A program made the position numbers and the translations under genes. Shown one piece after another: positions 1-9,637 of a stretch of 64,000 bases of DNA. The stretch comes from Patagioenas fasciata (lineage: Eukaryota; Chordata; Aves; Columbiformes; Columbidae): positions 39,197,501-39,261,500 of the forward strand of contig NC_092526.1 of NCBI RefSeq assembly GCF_037038585.1, in the 5' to 3' direction. The notes beneath the pieces are model-generated. The model searched no databases. It was given only the letters and a program-made list of their open reading frames with translations, and was not told the origin of the DNA. Each line of letters begins with the position of its first letter. Positions within the stretch are counted from its first letter, which is position 1.

Positions 1-40
1 GCAAGGACCACCACTGACATCCTCAGGAGTGTGAGGTGGT

Positions 41-103
41 GGAGGAGGAGGAGGAGGAGGAGGAGGAGGAGGAGGAGGAGGAGGAGGAGGAGGAGGAGGA
101 GGA
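41..103 (+). repeat. (GGA)n purine microsatellite upstream of MOB4
   Basis: About 21 uninterrupted GGA units lie roughly 200 bp before the MOB4 start codon. The strand is purely purine. Such tracts can form G-quadruplex-like or triplex structures and are prone to length change. Any protein read through it is poly-Glu or poly-Arg and is not a gene. Confidence 0.97.
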
Positions 104-150
104 TGAAGGCCCCGCTCACCTCCCCGCTCAGGCCACCCCCTCACGGCTTC

Positions 151-160
151 TCTCGCGAGA
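151..160. promoter_or_regulatory. TCTCGCGAGA palindromic core-promoter element
   Basis: A perfect 10-bp palindrome TCTCGCGAGA lies about 143 bp upstream of the MOB4 ATG. This motif is known from TATA-less CpG-island promoters of vertebrate housekeeping genes. It has been linked to ZBTB33/Kaiso-type binding and bidirectional transcription. Function here is inferred from sequence and position only. Confidence 0.65.
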
Positions 161-302
161 ATTCCCGCCGACTGGCCGTTCCCGCCCCTCGCCGCGCAGC
201 CGCCGTGGCTGTTCCGCCCAGCACCGCCCCCTCCCCCCGCCCGCGCCCGTTCCTCCGCCCCACCCGGCGCCGCCGCATCCGGGTCCTGGCGCCGCTGTCA
301 CT

Positions 303-362
303 ATGGTCATGGCGGAGGGGACGGCAGTGCTGCGGCGGAACCGGCCGGGCACCAAGGCCCAG
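303..362 (+). CDS. MOB4: MOB4 coding exon 1
   Basis: Codes for residues 1-20 ([20 protein letters not shown]). The first ATG is used. An in-frame ATG at codon 3 sits in a better context (GTCATGG), so initiation at either is possible. Donor is CAG|GTGAGG, phase 0. Confidence 0.96.
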
Positions 363-3300
363 GTGAGGCGCCGCCACCGCGAGGCCCGCGGCCGCATCGC
401 TGGCGGGGACGGGCAGCGCCGCCAACGAGGCGCCGGGCCCGGCTGGCGCTCAGGGCCTCGCCGCGGGGCCCGCCGGGCCTACCGGGGCCCGGAGCTGCGG
501 GCCCGCTCCCGGGGGCGCTTTGTTCCCCGGCCGGGCTGGGCGGAGGGGTCGGCGGGAGGCGAGCGGGGCGGGTGCTGCTGTTCCAAACCCCAACACACCG
601 AGCGTCTGATACGGTTGTGGGAAAACGCGTCTCTTTCCTCCTTCGTCATAACGTGCTGAGGTAAAATTGTCACACGACCCTGCAAACCAGCTCGTTCCCT
701 ACATCTCATCTCTGAAGGAAACGGAACACAATTCTTTTAACTTGTTTCAAGCTTGGGTTCAAGTGGGTTTTCAAGTCTTGGGTTTGTGTACAACTTCCCT
801 GCTTCTTTTTTCCCCCTCCCTCTTCCTTTTTTATGTCAAAGACCTAATCTTCTGTGATCTTTTAATCAAAGAAACAAATTTGCACGCTGACAAGTAAAAA
901 TATGATTAAATGCACGTAAAACTAAAAGCAAGGCCTTTCATGACATGGTGGTGTGGGAAAACGCGTCTCTTTCCTCCTTCGTCATAACGTGCTGAGGTAA
1001 AATTGTTACGCGACCCTGTAAATCAACTCTTTCATCTGATCTGTGAAGGAAACGGAACAAAATTCTCTTCACTTTTTTCAAGCAACTGAGCATCAATGTA
1101 ACAAAAGTCTTGGAATCGATGCTCTTCTCAAAAATTAGGTTGTTTTTTTTTTTCCAAGGAATCTTGAGTTATTGCATTAATACAAGTAGCCTTAAGGTGC
1201 TAAGAAAAAGCTTCCAAAAAGTAAGCTCAGTTATTGAATAGAATCAAAGCAATCTCTGACTAATATCCTGATATTAGTATCCTAATATCTCTGACATGTG
1301 GCAGATAGCCCACACATAGGGTTTGGTTTTGTTTTCTGTTGTTATTTGTTACATAACACCAAAATAAGATGAGAATACACGGTAGTTTATGAAAAATATC
1401 TTTGAAAAAAAAATTGTAGACTTATTTCACAATTCCAGTAATGCAGCAATTGCATTTCATTGTAATACACTGGGGAACAGGCAATAACAGCCATTGTGTG
1501 CCTGCTATTTGGGGTATTCTCACAAACAGTAAGCTGGCCATACACCCACATTTCTCAAATATTCTGAAGTTCATGCAGGTTTAAGAATTTTGCGTAGAGC
1601 GATTCAATCAACATATTCTTTTGTGGCTGCGTTTAATTTTTTGGATGACACCACGGTATAGCTACCCAGTATGTAAATACAATTACTTAACGCTGTTTCA
1701 ACACGGGATATCCACTCCTTTCTCCAGAGATGACTGTTCGCTCAGGAACAGATTGCGAAGCTTTGCAGTCGGAACATTTTCATTGAGTCACCGCGTCTGC
1801 TGGGACGGCTGTGGGAGGCTGCTGTGCTCTGGAGAAAAGAGGGAGTAGCACTAAATTTTAGCTGTGAAAAATGCAAAGTAAGGAAGTGCACACATCTGGG
1901 TGAATTGCCGCAGAACTCTGCAGTGCAGCTCGTCAGAGGTGAAACTCCAGGAGGGTTTTACCACCAATAACCAGCACCGATAACCATCCGCTTACACAGC
2001 ATCGCCGACCGCACCGTGGTACCGAGTCCAACCAGCTCGTTACGTTATCTCAGTTTAGAGATGATGTCCTCCGTGGTGTGTTATTACTAGAACATCCTGG
2101 GATTTTTAATTTGATAATAATTATATAACGCTGCTTTCTACAGACCTCAGTTCATCCCCAGTCTTACACAGTCCGACATGTAAAATGTGCGCTGCACACA
2201 AATATTTCATTTAAAAATAGGTGTTATAGTGAGATCTTCTATTATTTCAAGATGTTCATTTCAAGATGTTCTACTATTGTGACTTTAGGAGCACAAGTCA
2301 CATTTCGCCCCATTCTTGCCAAGGCTGTGCTGCCTCTGTTAAGATGTAGCTTCTTGGAATTGTATAAACTACCCCTACATCTATTTTCCTGTATGTTCAA
2401 GCTTACTGTGGGTTGTGCGTATTTCTTCCTCCCCCTCTATTTTTGTTGAATTGATTTAAACTTGTTTTTTAACAGGATTTCTACAATTGGCCTGATGAGT
2501 CCTTTGAAGAAATGGACAGTACATTGGCGGTTCAGCAGGTATTCTTACTTATGGGAAATGTTCAGTTTCACAGGGAACAGGGTATGCTATTTAATCTGCT
2601 TAGAATTATTACTGCAACAGAGTGAGTTTCATAAGTATACATAGACTAAAAAATAGTCATTTTTAATTGTGCACGCAGAAATAACTAGAATTCCTATGTC
2701 TGGTTTAAACAAATCAGATGTAAGCAAATGGTGGGGTTTCCTGCACGGTTTTGTTTTGAGAAGATGTTGTAAAAAAGCTGTAAAACTTACTCATTCTTTC
2801 ACCTTTTCAAATGGATTAAAGGCATTTTTCAGATCTGGCAGTTTTTTTAAATACCAGTTTTTTACCCTGCCCATCTACTCTGTAACTTTTTAGTCCCTCA
2901 GTCACTTCTGAAGTAAAAAGTCCCTCAAAGATGCGATGTCCTAAATATACTTACTGTAATTGCAACAAGATCTGGATGTCTCTTCCCCCCGTCCTAGTAT
3001 ATTCAGCAGAACATAAGGGCAGACTGTTCCAACATTGACAAGATCCTCGAGCCTCCGGAAGGGCAGGATGAAGGCGTATGGAAGTATGAACATTTAAGGT
3101 AAGAATCCAGTTTTTTGTCAAAAGAGTGTCCCAGTTCTAAGCTTTGCTCATTGACAGCAGTAATGAGCCATTTTGAGTAGGAGAGATCAAAAGTAACTTA
3201 CATGAAACTTGGTATTTCTACTATTAAATGTTGTTATACTTTGGTATGATTTTCTGAATTCCTTGTTCTTTCTAAAGATTTACGATGCCCTCTTATCTAG

Positions 3301-6300
3301 TTTTTGATGGTTTTTAAGAAAATGTTTGTACCTCGCTTAAAAAGTTGTACTGGCAGGTTTTGAACATTAAAATATAGTCGTGAATTTCCATAGTGCTTCC
3401 TCTAAGTATCATCAGTTCATCTTAGAGCTCATTTTCTAGTTGTAGGGAAACACACACAACTTTTTGTCCTCTGTTTCACGCGGTATAAAAAAGACATTCA
3501 GCCTGGGTAGTTTGTGTCTGACAGCGTTTTTCGGTTGTAGTGTAGGTTTACACCCTGTTAATACATACGTAGTAATCCTTTTTTTTTCGTGGCGTTACTT
3601 TAGTATCCTTGTGTCCTGATTTTTTTTCCTTAAAGTGTGTTTTATACATGTGTGTAACTATCAAATTCAGGAATAAGAGCAGTTCGAAGCTACCCCTAGA
3701 TTTATGTATCCTGATTTTTTTCCTCCCGTTTTCTTTTTCTCTGCCCTGGTCTGGAATAGTTCAAATAGATACAGAGAATCCTCAAAAGAACAGAAAATGT
3801 ATACGTACAATTGCAAAAGACACATTTTAAGAATCATTTAGTTGTTAAGCCTCTACTGTCAGGTAAGAATTAGTATATAATTTGTTTACTGACAGCAGCT
3901 GAAGTTATTTGATGGTATCTCCAAGTATGGTTGTTTTCATGTTCTGGTGTATTTTTTCCACTTCACCAGAACCATTTCCAAAACCCCTGAGATCTGTGAA
4001 GGTCAGAATGTATAATCTCGTTTTGTATTAGATGTTTCCAGTAGGAAAACAAGTTGTTGGTTTTGATGCTGTTGTTTTCCAACTCTTTCAGACAATTCTG
4101 CCTGGAGCTCAATGGACTGGCTGTCAAGCTCCAGGTAATCCTTTCCTCGATATTTTTATGTTGTATCGGGGTAGAGACTTTTTTGTATTGTAAAACGCAG
4201 AGTTTTGCAGAACTACTTCTCAATTTATCCACGTAGCCTTAAGCAGTGGTTTGATGTAAGAGCTTTTTAGGGTTTTAAAGACCTTTTTGGGGGAGGATGG
4301 GACAAGAAAGCGATTGGAAAAGATCAGCTCATTTTGGGGTGGTTTCTGTAACCGAACAATTGTTTTAACAGAGCGAATGTCACCCAGACACATGTACTCA
4401 GATGACAGCAACTGAACAATGGATTTTTCTTTGTGCAGCTCATAAAACTCCCAAAGAGGTAGGGATAGATTTTGGAAAACTGACCCCGTTGACGTGGGGT
4501 TTTATTTCACGGTTCATATGTTCACGGGGAGACGATTAACGCCGGGTTCTTAGGCAAACTGAGGGCTTCTGCAGGTTGAGAATATCACTTGAGGTTTCTT
4601 TCTTTCCCATTCTGTTAGTGGTTTATAAAAGAAGGGGATGAGGTGGGATGGAGCTGCTATTTACTGCAGCATTAGAGACTTCGCACTTTGGGTTTTTGGG
4701 TAAGGTGCTAATTTAGGCTGTAAAAGAATCTGGCAGCTTGACTATGTGGGAAACAACTTAAGTCTGTGAGGGAACGTTCATCCTTTCAGTGTTCTTCCGG
4801 TATGGATTTTATACAGCTTTATTTAAGGACATGAAACTCACTACTTGTGCATAATCACATTTCAATAGTAACTTTTTTCTTGAAATAATGGACGTCAGTT
4901 TTGAAACAGAGAAAAGAAATGGCTCAGTTGAGGAAGAAGTGTAGTTACATCTTCAGAGAAGCTGTGTGAAACATGTAGGAATAAAAATGACTCCTGAAGC
5001 TAAAAGCATTGGGAAACATAATTAAAATGTTTATCTTTAAACAAGTTATCTGACAATGATGTCACGTATGCACTCGTGCATGTCTGTTTTTGTAGTGTCC
5101 TGCTATAGACTACACCAGACACACACTTGATGGAGCTGCGTGTCTCCTGAACAGCAATAAGTATTTCCCCAGCAGGTAAAAATGTTTCCTGTTTGGAGGA
5201 GGGAGGGAGGGGGCAGCACCTGAACACTGAACAAAGCACATGGAAATGCAGGATGCATGTTTTATGGACGACTATGGGAAACAGCAGAAACGCTGCAGCA
5301 TGTGCCACTTGTTGTTGCAGCTACTGTCACTTTAAAGCCAAGGAGGAATTCCTCCTTATTCAAATAATTTGGCATTTTCTGGAGCTGACAGTATGCACCA
5401 ACACTTTGATTTTCCTTCCAAAAAGCAGCAATTGCAGACACGTACCTGCAACATTTAAGCCTAAATTTCATATGCAGTTATATAGTATGGTTTAACAATC
5501 AAAATTCATCTCAACATGTCTCTTGGTGGTTCTTTGGGCAGAGCTGTTCTGTAACCTTTCTCCTGGTGCTTACAGGGTCAGCATAAAGGAATCCTCGGTA
5601 GCCAAATTAGGATCAGTGTGCCGAAGGATTTACAGAATATTTTCACATGCTTATTTTCATCACCGGCAGATATTTGATGAATACGAGGTAAGTAGTTTCA
5701 GATTCCATCTTGAAAGAGGGGCGTTTACTGAAGTTATAGCTGTGAGGTGACTGTATTACACATTTGCTTGCAGTCCTACCAGAAGTTCTGCCTTCAGGTG
5801 AACTATTGATTCGAGTAGAATTGTTCATGAGAAATGCTACATTATACATAGATGTATGAAAAATAATTTATATAATGAGTTTACCCAGTTATGGTGTCCC
5901 TGGATTTGGATAAAAGGTCAGAGTTTGTGTACACACAACTCCAGTGCATCTTGAAGATTCCTGAATGTATTCAAGCAGCTGGTATAGTTAACGCTGCTTA
6001 CGTACATACGGTTCCTGTTTGTATATGTTATGCAAGAGTTAAGGAGGTCTAAGACTTGTACATTTAATGAGGCAATTACATAGAAGCAGGGTTTTTTTAG
6101 TATGTTCTCCTCAATTGTTTTAAATATTCCTTCTGCATATATTGTTTCCCCCCCACCCCTCTTTTCATCTCCAGAATGAAACTTTCTTGTGTCACCGGTT
6201 CACTAAGTTTGTGATGAAGTATAATCTGATGTCCAAGGATAACCTGATTGTTCCCATTTTGGAAGAAGAGGTGCAGAATTCAGTGTCAGGGGAGAGCGAG

Positions 6301-6306
6301 GCATGA
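303..6306 (+). CDS. MOB4: MOB4 (phocein), MOB family member 4, 8 coding exons
   Basis: The joined exons encode 225 residues, the usual MOB4 length, with all splice sites GT-AG and phases consistent. Segments are 303-362, 2476-2538, 2998-3098, 4092-4134, 4372-4458, 5096-5175, 5576-5687 and 6175-6306. MOB4 is a non-catalytic adaptor of the STRIPAK complex. It binds striatin scaffolds that recruit PP2A and GCKIII (MST-type) kinases, and is cytoplasmic and Golgi/endosome associated. The MOB zinc site is visible as C92-X4-C97 ([10 protein letters not shown]) and H169-X4-H174 (FSHAYFHH). The protein begins [12 protein letters not shown] and ends SVSGESEA, as in other vertebrates. RFTN2 converges on it downstream. 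No break or frameshift is seen. I recognise it with near certainty. Confidence 0.98.
616..752 (+). repeat. Direct repeat, copy 1, MOB4 intron 1
   Basis: This block of about 137 bp starts TGTGGGAAAACGCGTC and ends TTTCAAGC. It recurs at 952-1083 with high identity; the first 50 or so bases are almost unchanged. It is not a transposon family I recognise and looks like a local segmental duplication. Confidence 0.9.
952..1083 (+). repeat. Direct repeat, copy 2, MOB4 intron 1
   Basis: Second copy of the 616-752 block, same orientation, separated by about 200 bp. The shared segment TTCGTCATAACGTGCTGAGG is intact in both. Divergence rises toward the 3' half, with small indels. Confidence 0.9.
1258..1290. 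repeat. Overlapping small inverted repeats
   Basis: ACTAATATC and GATATTAGT form perfect 9-bp arms two bases apart. GATATTAG and CTAATATC form 8-bp arms four bases apart, sharing the middle arm. This is an AT-rich cruciform-prone spot in MOB4 intron 1; no function is assigned. Confidence 0.7.
2244..2271 (+). repeat. 14-bp tandem duplication
   Basis: ATTTCAAGATGTTC is repeated twice back to back in MOB4 intron 1. It is a simple replication-slippage duplication. Confidence 0.9.
2476..2538 (+). CDS. MOB4: MOB4 coding exon 2
   Basis: Residues 21-41 ([12 protein letters not shown] through AVQQ). Acceptor is TTTAACAG|GAT and donor CAG|GTATTC, phase 0 on both sides. Confidence 0.97.
2998..3098 (+). 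CDS. MOB4: MOB4 coding exon 3
   Basis: Residues 42-74 plus two bases of codon 75 ([12 protein letters not shown] through WKYEHL). Acceptor is CCTAG|TAT after a C-rich tract and donor AG|GTAAGA. Phase 2 exit. Confidence 0.97.
4092..4134 (+). CDS. MOB4: MOB4 coding exon 4
   Basis: Short 43-nt exon completing R75 and coding [14 protein letters not shown] (76-89), in the first helices of the MOB fold. Acceptor TTTCAG, donor GTAATC. Phase 0 exit. Confidence 0.96.
4372..4458 (+). CDS. MOB4: MOB4 coding exon 5 (zinc-binding cysteines)
   Basis: Residues 90-118, including [10 protein letters not shown], which supplies the two cysteine zinc ligands C92 and C97. It continues with [18 protein letters not shown]. 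Acceptor is TTAACAG and donor GAG|GTAGGG. Confidence 0.97.
5096..5175 (+). CDS. MOB4: MOB4 coding exon 6
   Basis: Residues 119-144 plus two bases of R145 ([13 protein letters not shown] through NKYFPS). Acceptor TTTTTGTAG, donor AG|GTAAAA. Confidence 0.97.
5576..5687 (+). CDS. MOB4: MOB4 coding exon 7 (zinc-binding histidines)
   Basis: Completes R145 and codes 146-182. [13 protein letters not shown] supplies zinc ligands H169 and H174. Acceptor is CTTACAG and donor GAG|GTAAGT. Confidence 0.97.
6175..6306 (+). CDS. MOB4: MOB4 terminal coding exon 8
   Basis: Residues 183-225 and TGA stop. It starts [20 protein letters not shown] and ends VSGESEA. The acceptor follows a long C/T tract (CCCCCCCACCCCTCTTTTCATCTCCAG). 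Confidence 0.98.
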   Translation, partial: NETFLCHRFTKFVMKYNLMSKDNLIVPILEEEVQNSVSGESEA

Positions 6307-6500
6307 TGGGAAGGGCAGTTCTGAATAGAAACAAACATTAATTATGTACTGTATATATCATTTTAGACACTTCAATCACGTATCCTCATAGCTTTGGTTA
6401 GTATACTTTTTGTATGCTGTGTGCATTGCCTTTTAATATGGGAAATACTTTAAGTTATTCATGAGCTGTATATTCATCAACGTGGCACTCATGGTTTTTA

Positions 6501-6541
6501 AATAAAAGTAGTAGTATCTGTTTATAATGCCTGTTAATAAA
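6501..6541 (+). terminator. MOB4: MOB4 poly(A) signals (proximal)
   Basis: Two canonical AATAAA hexamers at 6501-6506 and 6536-6541 lie about 200-235 bases after the stop codon. A longer 3' UTR using later sites, for example near 8324, cannot be excluded. Confidence 0.6.
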
Positions 6542-9367
6542 ATAATTTACAGTTCTCTAAAATTGCTGCTAAACAATCATTGAATCACAATCCTGAAGGT
6601 GTGTCTGATCGGGTGGGCAGATGTGAGATGAAGATTTCACAGCAAGCCATTCTGAAATGTAGTAGCAAGATGAAATCTCAGCTCAAAGATTCTCACATTA
6701 AAGATAGAATTCTGCAGGAAGCTTCTTGCAATGTAGCTTAGTCCTAATTTAGCTTTTATTTTTTTAAGATTTACTTTTGGATGTGCATATTCCTGTATGT
6801 GTATATCCAAATACTAATAGCATCTATAGTATTACTAATACCAAAAGGATAATTTCACGATGCCATTGAACATATATATTCTTGCTATACATCTAACATC
6901 CTTTCTAGACTTGTATTTTGTGACCAGCAGAGGTGTGTGGAGCAGGGGACGGGTTCTGTCCTGCTGTTTTCCACCCCACAGGAACGTCAGTGGCTGATAA
7001 CTGTGCATATTTATGACAACTGCTTATGGATTATACCTCACCTCAGTATTCATGTTACACTACATAATGCACTCGCACAGTCTTTGCTTGTATTCCTAGT
7101 AAAAATATTCTAAGTACTTGAAATTTTGGACCTGATTCATCGCAACAGTTAATCATAATTTTAACATACATTAGTTTTTCTTCATTCACCTGAATTATAT
7201 TCCTTGACAGAAAGATTTGGATTGATGCTTCTGTTCTCTATCAGATGTTTATTTCAGGCTGTGGGTGCAGATTTGCAATAACTGACAATTTCCATGAGTG
7301 CTGCTTAATTGTGTTGTGTCTAGAATGATAGAATTCAGCAGACACACTGCTCAGCGTACATGAACGCAAGTCTAAAAGGACGAGCAGTGTTCCCGTGTTC
7401 CGTTTTGCATAGCTGTTTTAAGAAGCTGGCTGCTTGGGTCTCTCTTGAGGTCGCCAGGGGCCCTCTTGTATTTCCGTAAGCAGGTCAGAACGGGCTCACT
7501 CAGCTCGTTTTTGTAACCTACACTTCATTTTTTAAGTTGTACTTAAATGGAAAGAAGGGAGTCCAGCTATTTTTAATGAGTCTTTGTTTCATAATATACT
7601 AAACATGCCTTAAATGCTATTTTTCTTTCTATGAATCAAGCACACCTCAATACAACTGTACCACCTGTATGCAAGGGGAATTCAAACAATGAGAAAATAA
7701 GAGAGTGCTTCAACAGCTGTATTCTTCAGCAGCTCGTTTTGTCTCATGTTTTTCATTGTATTTAACTGTCAGCAGGGTAATTGCATGAGATGTTGTCTTA
7801 GTCTAAGTAGCTTTAGTTACTGTCTCTACACTGAGCTGTAACTTGCAGTGTAGAGACCAGGTAACTTGATTTTTATAGACATCTTGAAGTTTGTACTGCA
7901 GGTAGGAGGCTGGAGGTAGTAAAATGTGTTTAGTTTTGTTCAGGCTGCTGGGCCCAACTCTGCTGTGTGCTGGGGACACACACGCAAACCCACGGAGCTG
8001 GTGTCGCTAAGGACGTTTCTTCTGCTAAACTGAAGAAAACGATGTGGTGCTCAGGACTGCGTTAACGTTTTAAACCTCTTTTCTTCCTCTTACGCTTTAA
8101 GAGTTTCACTTCAAAACAAAACTGGGGAGGTTTCCATCCTGTCTGTTCTCATTCAGACGTGTACTGTAAAGCTGACTTGCTCTACTAAGCTGATTTTCTA
8201 TAAGACCTACGTGAAAACACTGCTTGTATTTTACCCTTGCTATTGTTTACGAGTACTGTGTACACACATGTGCCTGAATGGTACCCTCAAACTTCAGTCA
8301 GCCTAAGAAAACCATTGATTTGTCTAATAAATATTAACAGGCTTAATTTAGACTCTATATAATAGGGAAATCAAGACTGTCTTTGAATTATATTGTAAAA
8401 AAAAAAAAAAAGATATAAAATTAAACTGTTTCTTTATCCATACCACTATATTTGGGTAAGTGATTCTCATTTTTTTCTCCCCTCATAAAAATAAACTGAA
8501 ATAGCACTAAAGGTTTGTACCACTTCTGCTTGTGCCATAGTCTGTCCATTATTGCCTATGAAGTTTATCAGCATCACTGTGCACCTTTCTGTCAATGTCT
8601 CGCAGTGAGTTTCTCAAGCTACTTTTTCATGGACTGGAAGTTCTCTTGCAGGGGTTGAGCGGTTCTTAATTTGCACTCCTGTGTAAACTATGAGTACATC
8701 ATTATACAAGCTACGTGCTTTTGGCCTAGATGTACCCTGATAAATCCGCATAGGTGAAACTATATTACAGGAGCAAGTGTCTGCCTGCAGCCCTGAGGGT
8801 TTTTTGTACACACCAAGTCTGAACGCAGCTTAAATTAACAACACACTAGCCCAAGACTTACATTTCTCCAGGCTTTTCAATTTATGCAAGGAAAGTAAAG
8901 TGAAAGTTACATTGAAACTTAAAAACAGACAGTTAAATTTTTGCCCCCGGCAATATTTACAACACGCTTAAAGAAATGCAAAACAACCAAACACACCAAA
9001 AACCAGCACACACACACACTCCTCCAGCTTGTGGAAAATACTAAACATCCTCATTCCTTTCTCTCTTACACAATTCAAACTGTTGCTATTCTGCAGCATT
9101 TGCTTTCTTGCTTGTCAAAAGCATTAACAAGTTAGCAGAGCACCCAGTCATGTAGCTATTCTATTAAAGAGAGACAGAAAAGCAAATTATTTTGCAGTAG
9201 TATTATTACTACAGTAGGATTAACACAGAGAAACAGACAAAAGTACAAAAAGGATCTGGGAAGAGTCATAGGATTATACCAATGTGTTTAAAGTAGTACG
9301 ATTTAAAACCAAACCGAACATTTGTGTGAATTATGTACATGTCCATCTGATGCAGTTACTTACTTCA
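6542..9367. other. Convergent 3' flank between MOB4 and RFTN2
   Basis: AT-rich noncoding DNA. It should contain any distal MOB4 3' UTR (+ strand) and the RFTN2 3' UTR (- strand, below 9368). I see no coding potential. A strong hairpin at 7815-7866 and a 14-base A-run near 8398 are the only structures noted. No clear RFTN2 poly(A) site could be chosen; AATAAA on the - strand occurs at 7248-7253 and 6755-6760. Confidence 0.6.
7815..7866. other. Strong imperfect hairpin (miRNA-precursor-like)
   Basis: Arms GTCTCTACACTG (7822-7833) and CAGTGTAGAGAC (7846-7857) are perfectly complementary around a 12-base loop. An outer stem AGTTAC/GTAACT is separated by a small 1-versus-3 base bulge. This gives 18 base pairs in 52 nt. 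No flanking transposon ends are recognised. Transcription is unknown. Confidence 0.75.
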
Positions 9368-9637
9368 TCACATACACGTGACCTGAGTGACTCCATCTTC
9401 CTGGTCAAATTGTCCATCATCCAGTTCCCTTAACGCTCCATCGCTGGTACTGAACCCTGGAAAACCCGCGTAGTGCGAGGATCCCTCTCTGATCCAACAC
9501 TGTTTGGGAGCAGACAGGTGAAACTCATCTCCCGGGGGGTCCGTTTCTCCAGGGTGAGAAGCGGCCGTGTCTGATCCGACACTTCTGCTGGAGACTTTGC
9601 TTCTTTCCTCCCCAATCACTTGTCTTAAGGATTTCTT
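9368..9637 (-). CDS. RFTN2: RFTN2 terminal coding exon 9
   Basis: Residues 418-506 and TGA. It begins [11 protein letters not shown] after acceptor GTTTCAG and ends VTQVTCM. The N-terminal half is Ser/Pro-rich and diverged; the last 18 residues are essentially invariant in vertebrates. Confidence 0.97.
   Translation of the reverse strand, partial: KKSLRQVIGEERSKVSSRSVGSDTAASHPGETDPPGDEFHLSAPKQCWIREGSSHYAGFPGFSTSDGALRELDDGQFDQEDGVTQVTCM

Larger units (their letters stand above)
120..600 (+). promoter_or_regulatory. CpG-rich promoter of MOB4
   Basis: Dense CpG dinucleotides and high GC content contrast with the AT-rich DNA that follows. The block holds MOB4 coding exon 1 and its donor. No TATA box is evident, which fits a housekeeping CpG-island promoter. 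The island fades out by about position 600. Confidence 0.85.

Noticed and set aside
31-659. Poly-Arg and poly-Glu reading frames at the left edge
   Set aside because: They are translations of the GGA microsatellite and the CpG island in frames that overlap MOB4 exon 1; the true MOB4 frame starts at 303 and splices at 362.
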